From Sphingobacteriales bacterium (lineage in GTDB: Bacteria; Bacteroidota; Bacteroidia; Chitinophagales; UBA2359), in assembly GCA_016700115.1 (NCBI GenBank), contig CP064999.1, forward strand, positions 5,079,501 to 5,143,500: a DNA stretch of 64,000 nt. The letters are read 5' to 3'. Below the pieces are notes generated by a model. That model did no database searches. It was not told where the DNA came from and saw only the letters and a program-made list of their open reading frames with translations. This document shows, piece by piece, positions 19,875 through 30,287 of this stretch (positions are counted from its first letter, which is position 1; the number at the start of each line of letters is the position of its first letter). The position numbers and the translations under genes are program-made.

Positions 19875-20057
19875 TTTAGAAGAATTAAAAAGGTTAGTCA
19901 ATCAACGACCTCATAAAGATAATCTTTTTTGTTTTATCAATCTTTGCCGGAATGATTTTCAGTTATTAAATACCATATTTGTCTTACATTGTATTGGATT
20001 TTTGAATTCAAAAATCCGAAAACCTAAAGCTATTGCTACAAACCCCTTATTTTGTAA

Positions 20058-20088
20058 TTGTAATCAATGGATAACGCCTGTATTTTTG
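20058..20088 (+). promoter_or_regulatory. Promoter for the large subtilisin gene
   Basis: TTG at 20058-20060, a 20-bp spacer and TATTTTTG at 20081-20088 fit the Bacteroidota -33/-7 arrangement. The start ATG is at 20203, so the leader would be about 110 nt. Confidence 0.5.
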
Positions 20089-20202
20089 TAGTGTAATTAT
20101 TTTTACAATTTAACCAAATTTGGTTTTTTTAGAGACAATACGTTGTCTAGCTTTTTAATTTTGCTCTACTACACATTTACTTACTATAAGACAAGACTAC
20201 CT

Positions 20203-23200
20203 ATGAAACACAACTTATACTGCCTTCTTTTTGTGTTCCTATTTGATTTGATTGGGTTTAATGCCCATGCACAACACAAGCTTTACCAAACCGGACAATT
20301 GTTTGTTAAGTTTGACAATGAATGTTCATTTGAGTGGGAGCACAATGACAAACAACGTGTTCAACAATTAAAAAATGATTTCCCTGATTTGCACTATCTG
20401 TTATTGACTTATAAAGCCCGCGAAATAAGCCGTGCCTTTAGTCTCTCAGACAGACGATTGCAGTATATTTACCTGTTGACTTATCAGGCTGAAGTTCTTT
20501 TGGAAGACCGGCTTTTAGAAAAATTGCGCGAGTTGAACTATGTCAGATATGCAGAAAAAGTTCCTAATTATCATCTGTTTGATTGTACACCTGATGATGC
20601 TTTGTTTGCCCAGCAATGGAGCATGACCAATACAAATATGCCGGCAGCTTTTGAATTGTTGGTCAATGGCGGATCGTGTAATTTTAACAATGTTCCGGTT
20701 TGCAATGAAGGGGTAGTTCTTGCCATGGTGGACGATGCCGTTTTGACTACACATGAAGATTTAGCCCAGATGTTGTGGGTAAATCCGGGTGAAATAGCAG
20801 GCAATGGAATTGATGATGATGAGAATGGATATATTGACGATATCAATGGATGGGATGCCGCCTTTAATGACAACAACCCCTACCCCGATGTTTTGACCGA
20901 TACTCATGGCACACATTGTGCGGGAATTGCGGCGGCACAAACTAATAATGGTATTGGTGTTGCCTCTCCTGCAGGAAATTTTGTTCAATTGATGCCGGTT
21001 AAAATTGCTTCGTTTGGCACGCTGACCGCACCTTATCAAGGTGTACAATATGCTATTGCTGCCGGTGCTGATGTTATCAGTATGTCGTGGGGAGGAGGCG
21101 GTTTTTCCAATACTTACCAAACTCTTTTTGAGGTGGCACACGACAAAGGAATAGTTTGTGTTGCTGCTGCAGGCAACGATCATGTTGATATTCCGATGTA
21201 TCCGGCATCCTATAACCATGTGATCTCGGTGGCTGCTACTAACAGCGCAAATCAGTTGGCCGATTTTTCCAATTTTGGTTCAACCATTGACATTGCCGCT
21301 CCCGGGGTTGATATCATGAGTTGCCTTGCAGATAATAACAGTGCTTATGGACAAATGAGCGGCACTTCAATGGCATGTCCTTTTGTGAGTAGTGTTTGTG
21401 CGATGATGTTGTATTTAAATCCGGTTCTGAGTCCGGATGATGTGTTGAGTTGTCTTCAAAGTACAGCCACAGATGTCAGTGCTCAAAATCCGGATTATAT
21501 AGGATTGATGGGTGCAGGGGTTGTCAATGTTGAGGGAGTGTTTCAGTGTCTTGAAAATGTGCCTGTTGCAGGCTTTTCCTTTTTATATGATGTTTATTGT
21601 CCCGGAGAAATGGTTCAACTGACCGATGAAAGTGTAAGTTGTCAGATATCGGGTTGGCAATGGAGTTTTCCGGGTGGATCTCCTGCAACATCCACAGCGC
21701 AAAACCCCACTGTCAATTTTCCGTCCGGCACTTATAATATTTCATTGACCGTTACCAATGTTTACGGCAGCAATACGGTTTCTCAATCCATACTTGTCGG
21801 CTCGCCAACTGTAACTCTTGGTGGGGGTGGTAATATAGTTGAAGGCTCGATTTTAAGTTTACAACTTACTTATAATGGTTCCTTGCCTTACGATGTCGTT
21901 TATACAGACGGAACAAACAACTATGCCCTGAACGGTATCAATGAAAATCCTTACTTTTTCAGTGTTTCTCCTTCTGATACTACAACTTATACTTTGGTGA
22001 GTGCCAATAATGCTAATTGTACGGCTAACTTAAGCGGGATGGCACAAGTGAATGTATTGTCTGTGTCGGGAAATGAGCAGGTTTGTAAATTCGGAAATGT
22101 ATATGGCAATGCCGGAGATAATAGTCTTAACCGTTTGACTTCCTATAACCCCGTTACAGAAACGGTTCATATCGGAACCGGAACACCTCATATAAGCATC
22201 ATAAACACAGCAAGCGGTGATGTTGTTGACGCTAAAACATATTCAGGTTTAACCTGGCCGGGGGTAAACTATACCAATGCCCCCAATGGTGATTTAATCG
22301 GTATTCGAAGCGATACCTGGGGTCCTAACTCAAAATGGTTTGCAAACCGAATAGATGCAGCCGGAAATTTGATTTGGGCGGTCAGATATGAAGGCTCAGG
22401 CAGGCAACAAGTCCCCAATATCATTCCTTCTTTGGGAGATAATTATTTTATAGCAGGCTGGTATAACAACACCGGCGGCTCTTCGGACGATTTTGGCGTG
22501 ATTAAGATTGACGGGAATGGAAATGTGATTGCTTCCTTAGCCTTAAACAAAGGTGATGACCAAATGGGGCAAATTACCCCCGACGGTTCGGGTGGGTTGT
22601 ACATGATTGGCGAAGTAGAACATGACCAAACCATTACCTTCATTCACCTGGACCAAAATCTTTCTGTTTTGCAAACCCATCAATATATTGCCGCTGCTCC
22701 TTATTATTCAGAAGGCAGATCAGTTATCCGAACCTCAGATGGAGGATATGCACTTACGATTTACCAAAACACAAGCGGCTCTTCCCAATATGCGGCCTTG
22801 ATGAAACTTAATGCTTCTTATAATATTGAATGGGTGAAACGTTTTTCTCCAACAGTTACTTATATACACTGTTATTCAAATGATTTAATGGAAGATGCAG
22901 ATGGCAATATTTATGTAGCGGGTGATATTGCCTTAACCCTCTCTTCTTTTCGCGCTTTTTTTGCCAAATTTTCACCAACAGGCACGCTTTTGCTTTCGAA
23001 AGTAACTGCTGATGCAGCCGGCATTGCCGCCAACGCAAGATACGGCACCATTAAATATAACCCAAATTCTGCTTTTGCTCCTTTTATTTTAGGTTCATAC
23101 CCTTTAGGTGGCCCTTTTGGCGGAACAGATATTTGTATAGTCAGAACGACCGGGGACCTGGATGAGTGTATGCTTGCCGATTACCCATTGAATGTTGTTG

Positions 23201-24702
23201 ACGAAGCATGGAATTATCTCCCGCTAACCATGACCGAAACACCTGTTTCTTTAATTCCTCAACCCTTGATTGCAACCACGGTTGACGAAACCATCAACCG
23301 CCAAAGTGATTGCCTCGACTGTATTCAGAGCAACTGCACCCTTACTTGTGAGATTAACCTCCCTGTTTCCGGTTTTTGTGCCGGAAGTTCTCAATTGCTA
23401 AGTGCAGACTGCTCCGCCGATTCCTATCTTTGGTATATCAATGGTAATATTGCAGGTTCTGATAGCGTAATTACCTATTTATTTGATCATGCCGGAGATT
23501 TTGATATACAACTCTATGCAAGCAACAACGAATGTACCGTATTGGCGGAAGGCAATATTTCTGTGGCAGGTGCTACGGGAGATGCCGGAACAGACCTGAT
23601 TCTTTGTCCGGGCGAACAAGGACAATTGGAAGCGTCAGGCGGTACGGGTTACATCTGGTATCCTTCTATCGGATTGAGCAATCCGGCTATTGCTAATCCT
23701 GTTTTGACCCCTGATTCGTCGAGAACTTATTTTGTTACCATCATCAATGCTGCCGGATGTGTAACGACCGACAGCGTTCAGGTGTGGATCGCCCCTCCTC
23801 CTGTATTGTTGCCTGCAGAACTCGATACAATTTTGTGTGATTCCGACACTTTAATCTATCAAATCTGGAATGGCAGCCCTATCTCTGACTACACTTACGC
23901 ATGGAGTCCTTCCGGCGGTCTCAGTTGCACCGATTGCCCTAACCCATTACTGACCATCAATGCAAGTGCTACCTATACGCTTACCGTTTCTAATAGCTTT
24001 GGTTGTTCTGCCATTCAAACATTTTCTGCTTATATCGGGTATTATCCTGTTTCTGCCGATACTATATTCCAAACTACCTGCCTGATTTCTGAAGCCGGCT
24101 TTTTTACCGATACCCTTCCCAATCAGACAGGATGCGACAGTTTAATCTATCGTTTAGTTAGTTTATTGCCGTCCAATATAGACACCATTTATCAGACCAC
24201 CTGTTTGCCTGAAGAAGAAGGAATTGAAACTTTTGCCCTTTCCAACCAATATGGCTGCGACAGTACCATCACAATTATAACCGAATTATTGTCAGGTTCA
24301 GAATCTACCATTAACCTGTTCACTTGTGATGAAACATTATTAGGAAGTGTTACTGAAATATTTCAGGCGCAAAACGGTTGCGATAGTACCGTTATTACCA
24401 TTACCTCATTGGATATTGGCTGTGAGGAGTATCAAATCGCCATCCCAAATGCGTTTTCACCAAATCAGGATGGGTTAAATGACTCGTTTTTTGTCAGAAG
24501 CAACGATATTGTTTCGCTTTATCTCGCTGTTTACAACAGGTGGGGAGAAAAAGTCTTTGAAACAGAAAATCTGAATACCACCTGGAATGGTCAGTTTAAA
24601 GACAAAGAATGTGAAATCGGGGTGTATGTTTTTTATGCAAAAGGGCTACTAACCAATGGAGAGGCATTTGAAAGAAAGGGAAATGTAACTTTAATCAGAT
24701 AG
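20203..24702 (+). CDS. Secreted subtilisin-like protease with PKD domain and type B T9SS tail
   Basis: A 1499-residue protein; the start is the ATG at 20203, just before a signal peptide (residues 1-24, ending NAHAQ). An N-terminal prodomain-like stretch precedes the S8 domain with all three catalytic residues: Asp in AMVDDAV (about 177), His in DTHGTHCAG (about 235) and Ser in GTSMACPFV (about 389). Then come a PKD domain (WQWSFPGGSPA), a propeller-like repeat region (about 640-1020; motifs such as TSDGGYALTIY), Ig/PKD-like modules rich in Cys and the type B sorting domain (PNAFSPNQDGLNDSF, YNRWGEKVFE). By family it is exported through the T9SS. It directly precedes the ECF sigma gene, 143 bp away. 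Confidence 0.92.
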   Translation: MKHNLYCLLFVFLFDLIGFNAHAQHKLYQTGQLFVKFDNECSFEWEHNDKQRVQQLKNDFPDLHYLLLTYKAREISRAFSLSDRRLQYIYLLTYQAEVLLEDRLLEKLRELNYVRYAEKVPNYHLFDCTPDDALFAQQWSMTNTNMPAAFELLVNGGSCNFNNVPVCNEGVVLAMVDDAVLTTHEDLAQMLWVNPGEIAGNGIDDDENGYIDDINGWDAAFNDNNPYPDVLTDTHGTHCAGIAAAQTNNGIGVASPAGNFVQLMPVKIASFGTLTAPYQGVQYAIAAGADVISMSWGGGGFSNTYQTLFEVAHDKGIVCVAAAGNDHVDIPMYPASYNHVISVAATNSANQLADFSNFGSTIDIAAPGVDIMSCLADNNSAYGQMSGTSMACPFVSSVCAMMLYLNPVLSPDDVLSCLQSTATDVSAQNPDYIGLMGAGVVNVEGVFQCLENVPVAGFSFLYDVYCPGEMVQLTDESVSCQISGWQWSFPGGSPATSTAQNPTVNFPSGTYNISLTVTNVYGSNTVSQSILVGSPTVTLGGGGNIVEGSILSLQLTYNGSLPYDVVYTDGTNNYALNGINENPYFFSVSPSDTTTYTLVSANNANCTANLSGMAQVNVLSVSGNEQVCKFGNVYGNAGDNSLNRLTSYNPVTETVHIGTGTPHISIINTASGDVVDAKTYSGLTWPGVNYTNAPNGDLIGIRSDTWGPNSKWFANRIDAAGNLIWAVRYEGSGRQQVPNIIPSLGDNYFIAGWYNNTGGSSDDFGVIKIDGNGNVIASLALNKGDDQMGQITPDGSGGLYMIGEVEHDQTITFIHLDQNLSVLQTHQYIAAAPYYSEGRSVIRTSDGGYALTIYQNTSGSSQYAALMKLNASYNIEWVKRFSPTVTYIHCYSNDLMEDADGNIYVAGDIALTLSSFRAFFAKFSPTGTLLLSKVTADAAGIAANARYGTIKYNPNSAFAPFILGSYPLGGPFGGTDICIVRTTGDLDECMLADYPLNVVDEAWNYLPLTMTETPVSLIPQPLIATTVDETINRQSDCLDCIQSNCTLTCEINLPVSGFCAGSSQLLSADCSADSYLWYINGNIAGSDSVITYLFDHAGDFDIQLYASNNECTVLAEGNISVAGATGDAGTDLILCPGEQGQLEASGGTGYIWYPSIGLSNPAIANPVLTPDSSRTYFVTIINAAGCVTTDSVQVWIAPPPVLLPAELDTILCDSDTLIYQIWNGSPISDYTYAWSPSGGLSCTDCPNPLLTINASATYTLTVSNSFGCSAIQTFSAYIGYYPVSADTIFQTTCLISEAGFFTDTLPNQTGCDSLIYRLVSLLPSNIDTIYQTTCLPEEEGIETFALSNQYGCDSTITIITELLSGSESTINLFTCDETLLGSVTEIFQAQNGCDSTVITITSLDIGCEEYQIAIPNAFSPNQDGLNDSFFVRSNDIVSLYLAVYNRWGEKVFETENLNTTWNGQFKDKECEIGVYVFYAKGLLTNGEAFERKGNVTLIR

Positions 24703-24845
24703 ATTCCTTTAAAATAGAAATAGCGAGCATTGGATAATGCCCAAACTTAGTTAAAAATACTGAAACTCAAAGGCAACGCTTTTTGTCTTTGATTCGTTTA
24801 GAAATACAGCTATCGGCTACGAAAAGCAGAACGGAAAACAATTTA

Positions 24846-25454
24846 ATGGAACAAGTTGCCGTAAAAGTGCAGAAAAAGCCCAACACATCCCCTGAACCTG
24901 ATTTGCACATCATAGAAGGGTGTCAGAGAAACGACAGGCTTAGCCAGAAAAAATTCTATGAATTTTTTTATGGCAAGATGATGGGAATATGTTTGCGCTA
25001 TACCAACGGCTCTGAAGAGGCAAAAGACATTCTTCACGAAGGGTTTATGAAAGTTTTCCAAAACATCGGACAATTTACCCCAACAGCGAGTATCGAACAT
25101 TGGGTAAAGCGTATCATGATTAACACTGCGATTGATCATTACCGCCGAAATAAAAAAACACAAAATCAGGTAAGCATTGACTACGCGGTTGGAGAAGCGG
25201 ATGAAGAATCCTATAATTCCATTTTAGATGAATTTTCTTCTGAAGATATTCTGAAGTTAGTTCAAAAGCTGTCGTCAGCCTACCGGACGGTGTTCAATCT
25301 TTTTGTTATTGAAGGTTACAGTCACCGCGAAATCTCTGAAATGCTGGGCATCAGTCAAGGCACTACCAAATCTAATCTCGCAAAAGCAAGACAACAATTG
25401 CGCGACATGATTCGCAACAAGTTGCCCGAACATCAGCCCTATTTTAACGACTAA
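24846..25454 (+). CDS. ECF-type RNA polymerase sigma factor
   Basis: A 202-residue sigma-70 family member. Region 2 is seen in YGKMMGICLRYTNGSEEAKDILHEGFMKVF split over residues ~45-80, with HWVKRIMINTAIDHYRR as the 2.3/2.4 helix. Region 4 ends with YSHREISEMLGISQGTTKSNLAKARQQLR as the HTH. The ATG at 24846 was preferred over a TTG 63 bp upstream, since nothing upstream is conserved sigma sequence. The next gene, 86 bp downstream, encodes a membrane protein with a cytoplasmic N-terminus and is the probable anti-sigma partner. In relatives a sigma of this type (SigP) works with PorX on T9SS genes; a similar link here is inference. Confidence 0.88.
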   Translation: MEQVAVKVQKKPNTSPEPDLHIIEGCQRNDRLSQKKFYEFFYGKMMGICLRYTNGSEEAKDILHEGFMKVFQNIGQFTPTASIEHWVKRIMINTAIDHYRRNKKTQNQVSIDYAVGEADEESYNSILDEFSSEDILKLVQKLSSAYRTVFNLFVIEGYSHREISEMLGISQGTTKSNLAKARQQLRDMIRNKLPEHQPYFND

Positions 25455-25540
25455 AGACAGTTTCAAGTTTTATTTGTTATTTATCAAAGAACCGAAAAGA
25501 ATTAGAGTCAATTTAACAAACCATCGAAAAGTATAAATTC

Positions 25541-27118
25541 ATGAATAACCCCGATAATCAATTTGAGAAACGCATCAAACAGGCCCTGGAAAATTACCAG
25601 GTTCCCTATCAGCCTGACGATTGGTTGCTGATGCAGGAAAAATTAGACCGGCAAAATGAGAAAGAACGGCCTAAGTTTTTCATTTTCCCATATAAAACCA
25701 CGCTTGGTTTGCTGAGTGTTTTCTTTGCTGTGGTTATAGGAACAGCAGGTATAGGTTTTCAACATTGGAATCAAAGTTCGGAACCGTTAACTGCGGGTAA
25801 AAAGGCCTCCTCGAAAACCGAAATGTCCAAAGAAATGCCTTTGACTGCAACTGAGCATGTAAATGAAACAGTAATCGAAACAGACAAAACAACCGTTATT
25901 CCAACTGTTTTTGAAACAGCCTCCTTTGACCCGATTGTACCTGTTTCAAATGGCGTAGCTACTTTTGAAAGTACTGACAATTTTAAATCGGCCCTTCCTG
26001 AAAACATGCGGGTAACTTCTTCTGCCATTCCGGCTCAAACTTTTGTTTCCAAACCTGTTGACAATCAACCTCTGCCGGTCGTTAATCCATTCCAATTTGT
26101 GCCGGCTATTCACTCTATTTCAGGTAAACCGGTTATGCTTCCGATGCCCGATGCCATAAAATCATTGCAAAACGATATTGTGCCGGAACTATCCACTGAA
26201 GAAGAAACTGAAACCTCAGCACCTGCTCCGCAATTGCCTGCACGTTTACCGCTCATCACTTTGAGCGCACATTCAGCAGCCGATGCAAACAGCTTTGGCA
26301 ACAACGACCCGGTTACAGCAGGAATTTCTTCGGGGTTGATGGTTTCTTATCGTCTAAACAAACATTTCCGTCTGAGTGCCGGAGCTATGTTTAGCCATAA
26401 AAATCTGAAAACAAATTACCAACCACCCAAAAACATGTTGGAAAATACAATCGTTATCACCGACTATTCTAACATGCCCGAAAACATTCCGCCTCAACAA
26501 AGTGTGGTAAAATTAAACATGGTTGAAATCCCGTTGTCCGTACAATACCTTTTGTTGCCCAACAAGAAGTTCAGCCCTTATATTCGTGCCGGTGTTTCGG
26601 CTTATCTGCCATTTAAAAATATGGTTAACTACAATCGAAGCAGCAATGGTGTTTTTGTACAATCCGGAGCCGTGCAAACCATTTTATCCGATTTCCCTTA
26701 TATACCAAGTCACCAAACAGTCAATCCGGGTAATAATGTGGATCCTTTATTGCAACAACCCATCATTCAGGACATCGAAAACACAGACCTACCCAACCCT
26801 TTTGGTCTTAACAATCCGTTACAAAATTACTGGATCAACAGCCTGCCCGACTACCAAACCAATCTGACCGCTAATCAGTTTGTACAAATTGAGGATGCTC
26901 CGGGCATCAATCGCCCAATTTGGGATGTAGTTCACCTTTCGCTGGGAATGAATTATCAGATTAACCGGAGTTGGGGTATCATGGCGGAAACCCAAATGAA
27001 GGGCACCCTGATGAAACATCGTTTCGATACCAAACTTCCCGTTCAGTTGCAGCCACAGGGCGGACAACGGCTTTATTCTGCCTCACTTCAACTCGGAGTT
27101 TCTTATTCGTTTAAATAA
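25541..27118 (+). CDS. Single-helix membrane protein with C-terminal outer-membrane beta-barrel-like domain; possible anti-sigma
   Basis: A 525-residue protein. Residues 1-47 are charged, with the pattern FEKRIKQALENYQVPYQPDDWLLMQEKL, as in N-termini of Bacteroidota genes that follow ECF sigmas. Residues about 52-72 form one transmembrane helix. A Thr/Pro/Glu-rich linker (about 80-230) leads to a beta-rich domain with alternating hydrophobics, e.g. SAGISSGLMVSYRLN-like strands, ending in the aromatic LQLGVSYSFK typical of outer-membrane barrels. One chain would thus span cytoplasm to outer membrane. The anti-sigma role is inferred from position and N-terminus only. A bidirectional terminator follows. 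Confidence 0.7.
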   Translation: MNNPDNQFEKRIKQALENYQVPYQPDDWLLMQEKLDRQNEKERPKFFIFPYKTTLGLLSVFFAVVIGTAGIGFQHWNQSSEPLTAGKKASSKTEMSKEMPLTATEHVNETVIETDKTTVIPTVFETASFDPIVPVSNGVATFESTDNFKSALPENMRVTSSAIPAQTFVSKPVDNQPLPVVNPFQFVPAIHSISGKPVMLPMPDAIKSLQNDIVPELSTEEETETSAPAPQLPARLPLITLSAHSAADANSFGNNDPVTAGISSGLMVSYRLNKHFRLSAGAMFSHKNLKTNYQPPKNMLENTIVITDYSNMPENIPPQQSVVKLNMVEIPLSVQYLLLPNKKFSPYIRAGVSAYLPFKNMVNYNRSSNGVFVQSGAVQTILSDFPYIPSHQTVNPGNNVDPLLQQPIIQDIENTDLPNPFGLNNPLQNYWINSLPDYQTNLTANQFVQIEDAPGINRPIWDVVHLSLGMNYQINRSWGIMAETQMKGTLMKHRFDTKLPVQLQPQGGQRLYSASLQLGVSYSFK

Positions 27119-27142
27119 TTTTTCAAACGACATACCTGATAA

Positions 27143-27183
27143 AAAGGCGCAACCATTTACTTGAAAATAGTTGCGCCTTTTTT
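27143..27183. terminator. Bidirectional rho-independent terminator
   Basis: AAAGGCGCAAC (27143-27153) pairs perfectly with GTTGCGCCTTT (27170-27180). Five A precede and six T end the stem, so it can act on both strands, between the barrel gene and the convergent Ppx/GppA gene. Confidence 0.88.
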
Positions 27184-27314
27184 GCGTTTCCAATTGGTGA
27201 ATACTGCTTATACCACTTCACTTTTTAAAAAAAACCACCCCTTACCCCACCGAGTTGAGGAATTTAAAGTCGTATGTCAGTAACTGATGGTTCAAAAATA
27301 AATCATCGTTGGTA

Positions 27315-28295
27315 TTAATCAATATGCAGTGCCTGCCCTTCTTCCTGCATAATTTCAGGTTGATTGAACACATACCAAAGTACCCCTTCTTTGATGGCAT
27401 AGCTTGAATAGAAAAGGTGTCTGATATTCAACCGATCGAGAATAATTTCGGCCAATTGCCAGCCTACGACAATCAGTTGGGCCCGTTCGGGCTCCAAACC
27501 TTTTACCGCCATGCGTTCTTTTAGGTTGCAGTTTGTCAGATGTGCTCCGATAGCTTTGACAGTCGGGATATCTAATCTGAAAAGATGATCGTTGATATTT
27601 AATTTTTCTCCTCTAAGGGCTGATTTCATTTTGTTAAAACTGCTGAATGTGCCGGAAGTGCCGATTAAGGTATCTAACTGTTTAAATTGTCTGGCTGCAT
27701 CCCAGAGGGGCTGAAGCCGGTCGGAAAGATACCGGTAAAGTTCGGTTAAAGAGTCTTGGCTAATAGGTTCCTGTTGATGGAACATTTGCGAAAGTATGGT
27801 TCCACCTAAGGGGAAACTTTGTTTCCAGAAGATTTTTTCGTGGTTGGCAATGATGATTTCGGTGCTGCCTCCGCCAATATCCATCAATAAATGGGGTTTT
27901 AGAGATAAATCGGCAACTTGTAAAACTCCGTGGTAGATAAAAGTTGCCTCCATATCGCCCGAAATTCTGCGGATTGAAATATCAAAACGGTCTTTTACTT
28001 CCTGTATGAGTTGCTCGCTGTTATTAGCCCGTCTCATGCCTTCGGTGGCAAATGCAAATACTTCTGTTGCATGATGCCGGATGATTTTTTGTTTAAACCT
28101 TTCCATTGCTGCAATGGCACGGCTATAGGCCTCGTTCCCAATGTAATCAATCCCTGTTTTAGCTAATTTTACATAGATTTTTTCTTCAAAAACAGATTTG
28201 AACATCGTGTTTTCGTCGGGAACAGCAATGAGCAGCCTGAACGTGTTGGTTCCTAAATCAAGGATGGCAATGGTTCGTTTTCTTCGGGTTGGCAT
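27315..28295 (-). CDS. Ppx/GppA-family phosphatase (exopolyphosphatase type)
   Basis: A 326-residue member of the ASKHA superfamily. The start at 28295 puts MPTRRKRTIAILDLGTNTFRLL at the N-terminus, as usual; an in-frame ATG at 28349 would add 18 residues. Visible motifs: phosphate 1 (DLGTNTF), the catalytic-Glu region FATEGMRRA, and phosphate 2 (LLMDIGGGSTEI). The family hydrolyses polyphosphate or pppGpp; at ~330 residues it is the short, two-domain type common in Bacteroidota and lacks the C-terminal HD-like part of E. coli Ppx. Specificity is not decidable. Confidence 0.88.
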   Translation of the reverse strand: MPTRRKRTIAILDLGTNTFRLLIAVPDENTMFKSVFEEKIYVKLAKTGIDYIGNEAYSRAIAAMERFKQKIIRHHATEVFAFATEGMRRANNSEQLIQEVKDRFDISIRRISGDMEATFIYHGVLQVADLSLKPHLLMDIGGGSTEIIIANHEKIFWKQSFPLGGTILSQMFHQQEPISQDSLTELYRYLSDRLQPLWDAARQFKQLDTLIGTSGTFSSFNKMKSALRGEKLNINDHLFRLDIPTVKAIGAHLTNCNLKERMAVKGLEPERAQLIVVGWQLAEIILDRLNIRHLFYSSYAIKEGVLWYVFNQPEIMQEEGQALHID

Positions 28296-28500
28296 ACAAA
28301 TAGACAGGGCGGGTTTAAGACAAGCGATTACTGCTTTTGAAATCGCCATAAAAACTTCGGTCGGGTAAAAATAGCTAAATTCCCCTTACCTTAGCATCGT
28401 TTACCTGTTATCATTGGTTTTATTAGGTTTAACCTTTAAATTTTGATTGCCAACACCGGCAAAACAACTCCCCTCAAATCACGACTTAAAACACTACTAC

Positions 28501-30243
28501 ATGCGTAATTTTACCTCTGTTCTTTTTTTATTGGTTGCCGGGCTGATGTTGTTTGGTGCTTGCAACAGCGAAAGTGCGAAACAAACCACCGAACTAAAAG
28601 AAGCCCCGGGCGGCGTTTATTATGGCGGCATTTTTAATGTCAATGAAACCGAATACTTCCAGTCACTTTATCCGCTGAATGTTGGGGAGGTAGTAGGACA
28701 CCGCATCACCAACCAAACTTATGAGGGATTGGTTACCCTTGACCAGGAAACGCTCAGTCTTAAACCTTGTCTGGCAACCAGTTGGGAAACTGACGACAAG
28801 GCTATGACCTATACTTTTACCATCCGCAAAAACGTGATGTTTCACGATGACCCCTGTTTTGAAAGTGGTAAAGGCCGTGAATTGACTGTTCAGGATGTGA
28901 AATATTGTTTCGACCGGCTTTGTACGTATGACCCAAGTAACAAGGGTTTTGAGTTTGTTACCGGAAGAATTCTGGGTGCAGATGCTCATTATGAAGCTAC
29001 CCGAAACAAAACATTTCCGGAAAACGGCGTGGAGGGAGTTCGTATTTTAAATGACAGCACCATTCAGGTCCGACTCGAAAAACCGTTCAGCAGTTTTCTA
29101 TATATCTTAGCCATGCCATTCGGGTTCATTTATCCCAAAGAAGCATTCGACAAATACGGTGCGGAAATGCGTCAGCATACGGTCGGTACCGGCCCTTTTT
29201 TCCTCAAAACCGTGCGGGAAAACGAAACAGTGGTGATGTTGAAAAACACAGGCTATTGGGGAAAAGACCAACACGGCAACCAACTCCCCTATTTGTCGGG
29301 GATAAAAGTGATGTTTATTAAGGATGAAATGACCTGGCTTCGCGAGTTCAGGGACGGAAAATTTGATTTGAAATATCGCCTTCCGCTCGAAATTGCCGAT
29401 GAGGTGGTGGACGATAAAGGTACCCTGAAAGAAAACTACAAACAATATACCTATCAGGCAAAACCCTCACTCAATATTCAGTATTACGGATTTTTGAATA
29501 CCGGAAAAATATTTAACAACAAAAAACTGCGACAAGCCTTTTGTTATGCCGTTGATCGTCAAAAATTAGTGGATTATACCCTGAAAGGTGCCGGGCTTCC
29601 TGCTATTTACGGCATCGTGCCTCCTGCTTTTACCAACTACCCCAGCAGTAAAATCAAAGGCTATAATTTCGACCCTCAAAAAGCTAAGACTTTGTTGAGC
29701 GAAGCAGGATATCCGGAAGGAAAAGGCCTTCCCGAAATTACACTGCAACTCAACAGCGGCGGTAAACGCAACGAACAGGTGGCAGAAGTCATCCAAAAAA
29801 TGATTACCGACAACCTTGGCGTTAAGGTCAGGATTGTACAGATGCCTTGGCCTCAACATCTCGAAACCGTTGAAAGCGCAAAAGTTGACTTTTGGCGTTT
29901 TGCGTGGATTGCCGATTACCCCGACCCGGAAAATTTCCTCGCCTTGTTTTCGAGTCGAACTTTACCAAAAGACGATACTGAAAAAACTTACCTCAACACG
30001 GTCAGATACCGAAACCCCGAATACGACCGTTTTTTGGAAGAAGCCCTCAGCACTCCAGACGAACAACAACGCAACGAACTTTATTTCAAAGCTGATCAGA
30101 CTGCGATGAACGATGCGCCGATTCTACCTTTGTATTACGACCGCGACCAACGTTTATTACAACCTTATGTGAAAAATTTTCCGCAAAACGCCATGGAATA
30201 CCGGAATTTCAGAGAGGTGTATTTTGCTCCAACCGTTCAGTAG
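28501..30243 (+). CDS. Oligopeptide/solute-binding lipoprotein (SBP family 5)
   Basis: A 580-residue ABC-importer binding protein. The ATG at 28501 begins a lipoprotein signal, ending LFGAC; Cys at about residue 21 would be lipidated. The family-5 signature is clear: GHRITNQTYEGLVTLD, LATSWE, YTFTIRKNVMFHD, then VGTGPFFL and later FCYAVDRQKLVDY. It probably delivers peptides to an Opp/Dpp-type permease, but no permease gene lies nearby. The next gene, 44 bp downstream on the same strand, is a fatty acid desaturase with no obvious link. Confidence 0.9.
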   Translation: MRNFTSVLFLLVAGLMLFGACNSESAKQTTELKEAPGGVYYGGIFNVNETEYFQSLYPLNVGEVVGHRITNQTYEGLVTLDQETLSLKPCLATSWETDDKAMTYTFTIRKNVMFHDDPCFESGKGRELTVQDVKYCFDRLCTYDPSNKGFEFVTGRILGADAHYEATRNKTFPENGVEGVRILNDSTIQVRLEKPFSSFLYILAMPFGFIYPKEAFDKYGAEMRQHTVGTGPFFLKTVRENETVVMLKNTGYWGKDQHGNQLPYLSGIKVMFIKDEMTWLREFRDGKFDLKYRLPLEIADEVVDDKGTLKENYKQYTYQAKPSLNIQYYGFLNTGKIFNNKKLRQAFCYAVDRQKLVDYTLKGAGLPAIYGIVPPAFTNYPSSKIKGYNFDPQKAKTLLSEAGYPEGKGLPEITLQLNSGGKRNEQVAEVIQKMITDNLGVKVRIVQMPWPQHLETVESAKVDFWRFAWIADYPDPENFLALFSSRTLPKDDTEKTYLNTVRYRNPEYDRFLEEALSTPDEQQRNELYFKADQTAMNDAPILPLYYDRDQRLLQPYVKNFPQNAMEYRNFREVYFAPTVQ

Positions 30244-30287
30244 TCCGGTTTGTTAATGTAGGTAACGGTCATTAAATTAAAATTGCT

